Source: Planctomycetia bacterium
GTDB lineage: Bacteria > Planctomycetota > UBA1135 > GCA-002686595
Assembly (NCBI GenBank): GCA_005789645.1
Contig: SXXH01000154.1
Span: 1-41,140, forward strand
Length of the DNA: 41,140 bases
Direction: 5' to 3'
Every line of letters starts with the position of its first letter. Position 1 is the stretch's first letter. The translations under genes were made by a program, and so were the position numbers. Under the pieces are notes generated by a model, which made no database searches, had not been told where the DNA came from, and was given only the letters and a program-made list of their open reading frames with translations. Below, piece by piece: positions 24,729 through 31,050 of this stretch.

Positions 24729-26441
24729 TCACTGCCGCGTCGCCAAGTCGCGCGGGGACAGGCGTGCGCCACGCACCAGGACCTCGACCACGACCGCGTG
24801 GATGCGCGCGTCCTCGCGGCGCTTGGCGGGGTCGCGGCGCGCGAGGGAACGCAGGGGCATCAGCATGCGTTGGTTGCCGGCTAGGCGCTGTTCGTGGCGG
24901 GCGAGGAAGGCCCAGTAGAGCTGGGTCAGCGGGCAGTCGACGCCGGGCTTGAAGGCGCAGGTCGCGCAGTCGTCGCCCATCTTGTCGATGTAGGCCGAGC
25001 CCGAGATGTAGGGCTTGGTCGTCATGCACTCGCCCGCGGCGAAGGTGCCCATGCCCAGCACATTGGGCTCGACCACCCAGTCGTAGGCGTCGATGTACGC
25101 GCACCAGAACCAGTCGGTCAACTCGCGCGCGTCCACATCCAAGAGCGTGCCGATGTTCGCCAGCACCATCAGGCGTTCGATGTGGTGGCACCAGCCGTCC
25201 TCCATCACGCCCGCGACCACCCGGTCGAGGCAGGCGAGGCCGGAGGGGCGGCCCCACCATGCCGGAGGCAGCGGCAGCGCGGCGCCGAGGGCGGCGGGAG
25301 CAGGCTCGGCATGCGGAGCGCTGTCCGGTTTGCCTGACAAGCTCCACCAGCCCGCGTCGCGTCGGCGCGGCGCGTCGGCCCGCGGCACGCCGGGCAGGTC
25401 GCGGAAGCCGTCGGTGCGCTCGTGCACGTGGCGCACGAACTCGCGCCAGCCCAGCACTTGGCGCACGAAGCCTTCGACGCTCGGGAGCGGCGCGCCCGAA
25501 TCGAGCGCGCCACGCAGCACGCGGCGCGCCGAGAGTCGCTGGATGTTGAGCAGGTGCGCGATGCGCGCGTGGAACAGGCCGCGCGATGAGCGCGACATGG
25601 CGTCCTCGTAGGGCCCGAAGTGCTCGAGGCACTCGCGCTCCGCGTGCAGCCACGCCTCCTCGGCCTGCCGCGCCGTCGTGGGCAGCGCGGCGAGGTCCAC
25701 GCGGCCGGGGTGGTCGCCGAAGCGCGCGCGCACCAGGGCTTCGACCTCCTCCTCCACCTCGCCGTGCTCGTGGCGCAGGTCCTTGGGCGCGGGCGGATCG
25801 CCGCTCCAGGCCTCGCGGTTCTCGCCATCGAAGCTGAAGCGGCCGCCGACGGGCTTGCCACGCTCCATCAGGATGCCGCTCTTGCGTCGCGCTTCGCGGT
25901 AGAAGGCGTCCATGCGCCATGGGGATTGCGCACCGCACGCGCGCTCGAACAGGTCCGCGGTGGTCAACCAACCTTCGTGCGCCACGACCGTCAACAGTCC
26001 TTCGCGCGCCAACGGGCCCAACTCGACGCGCAACTCGCGCTCGGCGGCCTGCATCATGGTCAACGCGCCATGGCGCGTGCACCAGGTGCGCAGGACATCC
26101 GCCACGGGGGCTTCCGAGGCCAAGTAGGCGATCGGGTGGCCGCGCTCGACGGCCTCGAGCGCGTAGCGGCGCTGGTTCGCCAGCACGAAGGCGAGCTTCT
26201 GCTGGTGGTAAGGCCTGCGACGCGCCTTCTCGGCCGACTCGACGAAGACCAAGCCGCTGGAGCGCGCCGCGAGCCTGGTCCAGGGGGCGTGGTCCCAGGT
26301 GAGTTGGTCGTAGGGCACGTAGTGCCAAATCGTGGGTTCAACGCCCGCCTCGTGCTTGCCTCGCGCCTTGGTCAGGGCTTGGGCGAAGACCCTCGCGTGG
26401 GCTTGGGGCGCATCCGGCCGGACGAGATCGACGTACACCAT
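24729..26441 (-). CDS. Iron-sulfur bacterial cryptochrome / (6-4)-type photolyase (FeS-BCP family)
   Basis: A 570-residue flavoprotein of the FeS-BCP family (PhrB/CryB type), which carries FAD, an antenna lumazine and a [4Fe-4S] cluster. Characterised members repair (6-4) photoproducts. Four cluster ligands are visible: Cys404 (GLACLD), Cys492 and Cys495 (DDCATC) and Cys503 (GVDCP). The first-to-second gap of 88 residues equals that in Agrobacterium PhrB; the last loop is shorter. Family blocks include HHIERLMVLAN, DAYDWVVEPNVLGM and TTKPYISGSAYIDKMG. The N-terminus is atypical: YVPYDQLTWDH stands where homologues have LILGDQL, and a Pro/Ala-rich insert lies near 370-395. The ATG at 26441 gives the compact start; upstream codons look non-coding. 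It is divergent from the candidate selenoprotein. Confidence 0.93.
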   Translation of the reverse strand: MVYVDLVRPDAPQAHARVFAQALTKARGKHEAGVEPTIWHYVPYDQLTWDHAPWTRLAARSSGLVFVESAEKARRRPYHQQKLAFVLANQRRYALEAVERGHPIAYLASEAPVADVLRTWCTRHGALTMMQAAERELRVELGPLAREGLLTVVAHEGWLTTADLFERACGAQSPWRMDAFYREARRKSGILMERGKPVGGRFSFDGENREAWSGDPPAPKDLRHEHGEVEEEVEALVRARFGDHPGRVDLAALPTTARQAEEAWLHAERECLEHFGPYEDAMSRSSRGLFHARIAHLLNIQRLSARRVLRGALDSGAPLPSVEGFVRQVLGWREFVRHVHERTDGFRDLPGVPRADAPRRRDAGWWSLSGKPDSAPHAEPAPAALGAALPLPPAWWGRPSGLACLDRVVAGVMEDGWCHHIERLMVLANIGTLLDVDARELTDWFWCAYIDAYDWVVEPNVLGMGTFAAGECMTTKPYISGSAYIDKMGDDCATCAFKPGVDCPLTQLYWAFLARHEQRLAGNQRMLMPLRSLARRDPAKRREDARIHAVVVEVLVRGARLSPRDLATRQ

Positions 26442-26450
26442 GGTCCGCAA

Positions 26451-26524
26451 TGCGTACGCAGTCGGCTCGCGACCCGATGGAGGGCGCCTGCGTTTGCCGC
26501 GCATGCGAAGGGTGGACGCCACCC
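26451..26524. promoter_or_regulatory. Two palindromes in the cryptochrome / selenoprotein divergent region
   Basis: The 154-nt divergent region contains a perfect 10-bp palindrome TGCGTACGCA (26451-26460), ten bases from the cryptochrome start. It also contains an inverted repeat GGGTGG-ACG-CCACCC (26510-26524). Either may be an operator. They are unlike the repeats of the first photolyase gene. No clear -35/-10 pair is visible. Confidence 0.3.
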
Positions 26525-26595
26525 CTCCCACGAAGGGTGAGTCCTGGCCGCATCGACCACGACCAGCACACCACGCAGCCCCTGCTCGACCCACC

Positions 26596-27222
26596 ATGAC
26601 TCGAACTCAGGCATCCATCCTCGACGAGGACCAAGGCCACGCAGCCGCTGGAGCAATGCTCGCTGATGCCGTGTTGGACCGCGCACTCGACGGTCACAGG
26701 CTCGAGCAATGCGCCTACGACGACGGCACGCCGCGCGCGGTCGCTCCAACGCTGCGCAGGCTGACGGAGCGCGGGCCGGTGTTGTTCGTCTTCCTGCGGC
26801 ACTATGGGTGAACTTTCTGCCGCGAAGTGATTCGCGACCTGCGCCGTGCGCGCCGGGACGAGTGGGCCGAGGTGATCTTCGTGGGCAGCGCCGATGGCGA
26901 GGCCACGCGCCGCTTCTTCGCGGACTTCGCGCCCGAGGAACGCTGCATCGCCGATCCAGAAGGCGCGCTGTGGCAAGCCTTCGGCCTTGGATGCGGCGGC
27001 GTGGCGCAACTGATTGGACCAGCCGTGATCGCCAGCGCGCTGGGCGCCATCCTCAAGGGCAACGGCATCGGCCTGCCCAGCGGGGATCCGCTGCGGCTCG
27101 GCGGCTTCTTCCTCGTGTCCGAGGGACGCATCGCGTGGGCGCGGCGCGCACGCCACGCAGGCGACCATCCGAGCCTCGAGGAACTGGAAGTCGTGGCGCG
27201 GCGGCGCCCGGCCAAGACATGA
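26596..27222 (+). CDS. Candidate selenocysteine-containing peroxiredoxin-like protein (UGA at codon 72)
   Basis: Thioredoxin-fold protein of the PRXL2/AhpC-TSA_2-like type, a thiol or selenol peroxidase or reductase. The frame is open for 71 codons up to LFVFLRHYG, then reads TGA (26809-26811), then continues in the same frame as TFCREVIRDLRRA for 136 more codons to a TGA at 27222. Cys homologues read FLRHFGCxFCRE here, so TGA stands exactly at the first Cys of the CxxC site (U72-x-x-C75). The downstream part has the remaining family blocks (EVIFVGSADG, CIADPEGALWQAFGLG, GGFFLVSEGRIAWARR). A SECIS-like hairpin follows the TGA. I chose the ATG at 26596; an ATG at 26656 with a GGAG before it is possible. 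If recoding fails, this is a pseudogene or a sequencing error. The next gene is another thioredoxin-fold protein. Confidence 0.72.
26821..26836 (+). promoter_or_regulatory. Putative bacterial SECIS hairpin
   Basis: A perfect 6-bp stem (CGCGAA at 26821-26826, TTCGCG at 26831-26836) with a GTGA tetraloop at 26827-26830, inside the coding sequence. The stem starts 9 nt after the TGA and the loop starts 15 nt after it. Bacterial SECIS elements lie directly downstream of the UGA. They have a small apical loop with a G in its first two positions, which SelB recognises. This hairpin meets those criteria. Confidence 0.6.
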
Positions 27223-27278
27223 TGGACGAATCCGCGCGCCTCCCGCGACGCGCATCGATCCGAACGCACACGACCACC

Positions 27279-27821
27279 ATGAAGCCGATCCTGACCCTCG
27301 CCGCCTGCCTTCCCGCCCTCGCCGCCTGCGGCTCGACTGTCAAGAACGTCGATCCGCTCGGCCAGGTCTTCCCGAGCGTCGCCGGTCAGTCGCTGCAGAA
27401 GCAACCCGTCCCCATCCCCGGCGCCTACGCTGGCAAGCCGGTGGTGCTGCTGGTCGGGTATGTGCAGGAGACCCAGTTCGACCTTGATCGTTGGGCCGTG
27501 GGCCTGACGATGGCCAAGCTGCCCGTGCCCGCCGTGGAGGTGCCGACCATCCCGGGCCTCGTGCCCAGCATGATTTCGGGCTGGATCGACTCAGGCATGC
27601 GCAGCGGCATCCCAGCCGAGGACTGGGCCTCGGTGGTGTGCGTGTATGGCGCGGACGCCAAGAAGATCGTCGCCATCACGGGCAACCAGTCGCCGCGCAA
27701 CGGCCGCGTCTTTCTGCTCGACGCGCAGGGCAAGGTGGCGTGGTTCCACGACCGCGGCTTCTCGGCCGGCAAGTTGGCCGAGTTGGACGCCAAGGCGCGC
27801 GAATTGGCATCGCGCCAGTGA
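27279..27821 (+). CDS. Thioredoxin-fold lipoprotein (ATP10/YtfJ-like)
   Basis: A 180-residue lipoprotein. The start at the ATG at 27279 gives a short signal MKPILTLAACLPALAAC with lipobox LAAC (Cys17). An alternative ATG at 27219 overlaps the upstream stop as ATGA. The mature part reads as a thioredoxin-like fold: a strand VVLLVGYVQETQFDLDRWAVG, a loop VEVPTIPGLVPSMISGWIDSGMR and late strands VVCVYG and GRVFLLDAQGKVAWFHDRG. This resembles ATP10/YtfJ-type proteins with no CxxC, so it would not act as a dithiol enzyme. The adjacent selenoprotein candidate suggests a shared redox or membrane-maturation role, but that is inference. The family name is tentative. Confidence 0.75.
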   Translation: MKPILTLAACLPALAACGSTVKNVDPLGQVFPSVAGQSLQKQPVPIPGAYAGKPVVLLVGYVQETQFDLDRWAVGLTMAKLPVPAVEVPTIPGLVPSMISGWIDSGMRSGIPAEDWASVVCVYGADAKKIVAITGNQSPRNGRVFLLDAQGKVAWFHDRGFSAGKLAELDAKARELASRQ

Positions 27822-27856
27822 CGGCGTGGCTTTGACTTAGTCCACCAAGCCTTGGC

Positions 27857-28849
27857 TTACTTGACGGGCTTCGTGGGCCCATCCGGCACCAAGGCCAGGA
27901 TCGAAGCCACCGGCCGCTCGCCGGTCTTGTCGCTGGGCGCGTTGAACACCTTGCCCGCCACCCACAGCGTGGTGGAACCGCCGCCATCGAAGTTGAGCGC
28001 CTCCTCGGCTCCGAAGGCCACCAACAAGGCAGCTGTCTCCTCGAGCGTCGCGCCTCGGCTCGCCGAGCTGCGGCCATCGACCACCAGCAGGAGCAGGCGT
28101 CCATCCTTGCACCATCCCGCCGCCGTGCGCGGGTGGCGCGAGCCCGCGCCCACGCCTTGAAAGCACTCTTCGGCCTCGGTGTTCCTGGCGACTCCGCCGA
28201 CGACGAGCATCGGTCCAGCGCCCAGCAGCTCCTCCGCCTGCCACGCACGTCCCCGCGAAGCGTCCGGAGCTGGTCCGGGCTTGCCGGGTTGGTTGGGCAC
28301 CGGTTCGTCGAGCGCCACCAGAGCGCCATCGCGCACCCATGTCCACGCGCAATCCGCGCGGCCCTTGGCGTCGAAGCCGATGGCGGCGCGCGCGACCGGA
28401 TGCAGATGCTCGCCGCGGCGCACCTCGGTCGCGCCCTTGGCCACGAGGCGGCCTTCGTCCACCACGGCGCTGACGGATCCCGTGGCGGCGAAGAAGCCCG
28501 CGTTCACCGCCACCAGCGCCCCCAAGCCGCGTGCCTGCGACGAAGTGGTCCGCAAGCCGCGCTCCGGCTGGCTGGCCTCCGGGCGCCAAGCGGCGTCGGG
28601 CAGCGCCTCCACCATCCACGCACGCAGCGGTGGATCGGCGACGACATGCTCGTGCACGCGGATGGACGCAGGCAGTTCCTTCGCGAGGTCCGCGCGCATG
28701 GTCCAACCAGCGCGGGGCGCCGGAGCCGCCGCCCGCGCCTGCGCGAGCGGAGCATCCGCCGTGGGAGCATGCACCGCCAAGCGCTGCTCCTCGACCGCGC
28801 AACCCGTCGAGAGCAAGGCACCCAGCATCCACGATGTCGCCACTTGCAT
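27857..28849 (-). CDS. Phosphodiester glycosidase (NAGPA/DUF2233) lipoprotein
   Basis: A 330-residue lipoprotein with signal MQVATSWMLGALLSTGC (Cys17) and a NAGPA-type domain from about 95 to 325. The diagnostic blocks are VAVNAGFF near 115-122, LLGAGPMLVVGG near 210-221, HPRTAAGW near 240-247, LLLVVDGRSS near 255-264 and the C-terminal ALNFDGGGSTTLWV near 289-302. The family includes human N-acetylglucosamine-1-phosphodiester alpha-N-acetylglucosaminidase and the bacterial exopolysaccharide protein YigE-like group. It hydrolyses sugar-phosphodiesters on glycans. The first 80 residues are an Ala/Pro-rich linker. It is convergent with the preceding lipoprotein gene and divergent (34 nt) from the VOC gene. 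The substrate is likely a cell-surface glycan, inferred from export. Confidence 0.88.
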   Translation of the reverse strand: MQVATSWMLGALLSTGCAVEEQRLAVHAPTADAPLAQARAAAPAPRAGWTMRADLAKELPASIRVHEHVVADPPLRAWMVEALPDAAWRPEASQPERGLRTTSSQARGLGALVAVNAGFFAATGSVSAVVDEGRLVAKGATEVRRGEHLHPVARAAIGFDAKGRADCAWTWVRDGALVALDEPVPNQPGKPGPAPDASRGRAWQAEELLGAGPMLVVGGVARNTEAEECFQGVGAGSRHPRTAAGWCKDGRLLLLVVDGRSSASRGATLEETAALLVAFGAEEALNFDGGGSTTLWVAGKVFNAPSDKTGERPVASILALVPDGPTKPVK

Positions 28850-28883
28850 GGCCGCATGATGCACGCTGGACTGCGTCGACGCC

Positions 28884-29345
28884 ATGCTTGGTCCAGCCGT
28901 CGAACGCCTTGTGCCGCACCTCGTCGTGGCGGACGCCGGAGCGGCCATCGCGTGGTACGAAGCGGTGCTGGGCTTCGAGCTGGTCGCGCTGGTGCCGCAC
29001 CCCGAGGACGGGCGCGTGCTGCATGCCGAACTGCGCGGGCACGGGGGCGCGCTGCAACTAGCCGACGACCACGCCCAGTTCGGCACGCGCCTCGCGTCGC
29101 ACGGCGCGCCGCGTCCGATCATGCTCGTGCTCGAATCGCCGCGCGCGCGGGAGCTGCACGCCCGGTCGCTGGCGGCGGGCGCGCGGCAACTGGCGCCCTT
29201 CGGACCCGCCGCGCATGGCGCCGAGCACGGCCAGGTCCTGGATCCGCATGGCTGCGAGTGGACCTTCATCCACCGCCTGCACGAGATCCCCTCGGACGAC
29301 ATGGAGCGGCGCGTCGACGAGATGGTCGCGCGGCGCGCCAATTGA
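28884..29345 (+). CDS. VOC-family (glyoxalase/bleomycin-resistance fold) protein
   Basis: A 153-residue vicinal-oxygen-chelate protein built of two beta-alpha-beta-beta-beta modules. The first is VERLVPHLVVADAGAAIAWYEAVLGFELV (here shown as VERLVPHLVVAD and AIAWYEAVLGF). The second runs from PIMLVLESPRARELHARSL to GQVLDPHGCEWTFIHRL. The pattern is closest to PhnB/YdfO-like proteins, which often lack a defined metal-dependent activity. Potential metal ligands are His12, His51 and Glu130. The C-terminal helix EIPSDDMERRVDEM is typical of the PhnB-like subgroup. The ATG at 28884 lies 34 nt from the divergent glycosidase gene, so the promoters overlap. Activity unknown. Confidence 0.88.
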   Translation: MLGPAVERLVPHLVVADAGAAIAWYEAVLGFELVALVPHPEDGRVLHAELRGHGGALQLADDHAQFGTRLASHGAPRPIMLVLESPRARELHARSLAAGARQLAPFGPAAHGAEHGQVLDPHGCEWTFIHRLHEIPSDDMERRVDEMVARRAN

Positions 29346-29360
29346 AGGCCGGGCGCGCGC

Positions 29361-30188
29361 CTAGCGTTCGCGCGCGGCAGGCAGGGCGACCAGCACGCGT
29401 TCCAAGTGCGGCGCGAGGTTGGCGGCGATGCGCTCGTGGCCCGCGACCGTCGGGTGCAGGCCATCCTCGAGGTTCATCTCGGGCACGCCGCCGACGCCTT
29501 GCATGAAGTAGGGCGCCAGCTCGACGCCTTCCTCGCGCGCCAAGGTCGGATAGAGTCCGTCGAACGCGGCGGAGTACTCGGTGCCGAGGCTGGTGGGCAC
29601 GCGCACCCCGCACACCAGCACGGCCGCGCCGGCGGACTTGGCCTTGCGCACGATGGCGCGCAGGTTGTCAAGCGTTTCGGACACGCTCCGGCCGCGCAGC
29701 GCGTCGTTGCCGCCAAGCTCGAGCACCAGCACGGCGGGACGCTGCGAGAGGATCCAATCGACGCGCCGCAAGCCTCCGGCGCTCGTGTCGCCGGAGACGC
29801 CCGCGTTGACCAGGCGGAAGGGGCGCCCCGCGGCAGACAGGCGCCGCTGCAAGACGGACGGGAAGGCGGCCGAAGCGTCGAGGTGCAGGCCCGCCGCGAT
29901 GCTGTCGCCGAGGAAGGCCACGAGCGGCGCATCGGCCGGGATCTCCAGCGGAACCGAACGCTCGACGGCACCATCGAGCTTGGCGGCGCGCGAAGCCCCA
30001 TCGCCCGGCATGGAACGCGGCGCGTCGGACTCGCTCGAGCACGCGACGCAGACGAAGCAAGCCACGAGGACCGAGGCGATGCGCGTCGCGAAGTCCGCGC
30101 GGCGCCCAGTCGCGAACTGGGCCACGAACTGAGTCGCGAACTGAGTCGCGAACTGGCTCGCGAACCGGGTCGCCGTGTGGGTCGCCAT
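29361..30188 (-). CDS. tesA: SGNH hydrolase / TesA-like arylesterase lipoprotein
   Basis: A 275-residue SGNH esterase of the TesA/lysophospholipase L1-like family. The nucleophile is Ser96 in AFLGDSIAAGL (block I). The other blocks are GVSGDTSAGG near 119-128 (oxyanion Gly), GGNDALRG near 147-154 (Asn) and EDGLHPTVAGHERIA near 246-260 (catalytic Asp and His). The N-terminus has 30 residues of an in-frame FATQ-type repeat, then a short hydrophobic stretch with two possible lipobox cysteines (Cys44 in LVAC, Cys50 in CVAC). Periplasmic anchoring fits E. coli TesA. The gene is divergent from ybbA-ybbP, the same order as in E. coli, so the function is probably shared. The ATG at 30188 is the only in-frame ATG before the hydrophobic segment. 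Confidence 0.9.
   Translation of the reverse strand: MATHTATRFASQFATQFATQFVAQFATGRRADFATRIASVLVACFVCVACSSESDAPRSMPGDGASRAAKLDGAVERSVPLEIPADAPLVAFLGDSIAAGLHLDASAAFPSVLQRRLSAAGRPFRLVNAGVSGDTSAGGLRRVDWILSQRPAVLVLELGGNDALRGRSVSETLDNLRAIVRKAKSAGAAVLVCGVRVPTSLGTEYSAAFDGLYPTLAREEGVELAPYFMQGVGGVPEMNLEDGLHPTVAGHERIAANLAPHLERVLVALPAARER
30109..30180. repeat. 12-bp tandem repeat inside the tesA-like gene
   Basis: Six units of a 12-nt repeat, consensus GTCGCGAACTGR on the plus strand, with 1-3 changes in the inner units and a degenerate last one. As 12 is a multiple of three the repeat is in frame and encodes repeated FATQ or FASQ tetrapeptides (residues about 3-26). Unit-number changes would lengthen the N-terminal tail before the signal sequence without a frameshift. 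Confidence 0.8.
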
Positions 30189-30329
30189 GCGGCCTGCGAC
30201 TCTAGTACCAAGCACCGAGTCCCTCCACGCTGGAGTTGGAAGGTCGGCCACGCAAGACCGTTCGAGGCACGCAAGTGCCGTCCTTGGACGCCTCCAAGGC
30301 CATGGCTGCTCCGTACAATCCCGCGCCGC

Positions 30330-31049
30330 ATGCAAGCGAACCCACCCCTCACGCCGCGCATCGCCGCCAAAGGCCTGTCCAAGCGACTCGCCTCGGGTTC
30401 GACCATGCTGCAGATCCTCGACGATGTGGATCTGGCCATCGCTCCGGGCGAGACGGTCGCCATCGTGGGGCCGTCGGGCAGCGGCCAGTCGACCCTGTTG
30501 GCGCTCTTGGCGGGCCTCGATCGTCCCACCGCGGGAGTAGTCGAGATCGACGGCCGCCGCATCGACGACCTCGACGAGGACCAGTTGGCGCTCTTGCGTC
30601 GAGCCAAGATCGGCTTCGTGTTCCAGTCGTTCCAACTGTTGCCGAACCTGACTGCGCTGGAGAATGTCCTGCTGCCGCTCGAGCTCGCCAAGAAGCCCGG
30701 TGCGCGCGCGCGCGCCGAAGAGCTGCTGCGCGCCACAGGTCTCGGCGAGCGACTGCACCACTACCCCTCGCAACTCTCGGGCGGCGAGCAGCAACGCGTG
30801 GCCTTGGCGCGCGCCTTCGGCCCGTCGCCGGCGATCCTGTACGCCGACGAGCCGACCGGCAACCTCGACGCGGCCACCGGCGCGCAAGTGTTGGCGTTGC
30901 TCGAGGAACTGCGCGCGAAGGAGGGCTCGACGTTGGTGCTCGTGACGCACGACAAGGATGTCGCCGCGCGCGCCGATCGCAGCATTCATCTGCGCGCGGG
31001 CCGCGTCGAGCGCGTCGAGGTCGGACGGGGCCAGGCGGGACGCGACTGA
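30330..31049 (+). CDS. ybbA: ABC transporter ATP-binding protein, YbbA-like, with Gln in Walker A
   Basis: A 239-residue ATPase of the LolD/MacB/YbbA family, pairing with the following permease. Motifs: Walker A GPSGSGQST at 47-55; Q-loop Gln99 in FVFQSFQLLP; signature LSGGEQQRVALARA at 149-162; Walker B ILYADEPTGNLD at 169-180; H-loop His207 in VTHD. Oddly the invariant Walker A lysine is Gln53 (codon CAG), which should weaken ATP binding. YbbA features include the HYPSQLSGGEQQRVALARAF block. The start at the ATG at 30330 is 141 nt from the divergent tesA-like gene. The stop is one base from the permease ATG, so translation is coupled. YbbAP has been linked to export of hydrophobic compounds with TesA. 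Confidence 0.9.
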   Translation: MQANPPLTPRIAAKGLSKRLASGSTMLQILDDVDLAIAPGETVAIVGPSGSGQSTLLALLAGLDRPTAGVVEIDGRRIDDLDEDQLALLRRAKIGFVFQSFQLLPNLTALENVLLPLELAKKPGARARAEELLRATGLGERLHHYPSQLSGGEQQRVALARAFGPSPAILYADEPTGNLDAATGAQVLALLEELRAKEGSTLVLVTHDKDVAARADRSIHLRAGRVERVEVGRGQAGRD

Positions 31050-31050
31050 G

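Noticed and set aside
26596-26811. Two separate short genes split by the TGA
   Set aside because: The two halves join in frame to a single thioredoxin-fold family protein. A pseudogene reading remains possible and is stated in the finding.
30109-30180. CRISPR array
   Set aside because: Units are 12 nt, contiguous without spacers, and lie inside a coding frame.
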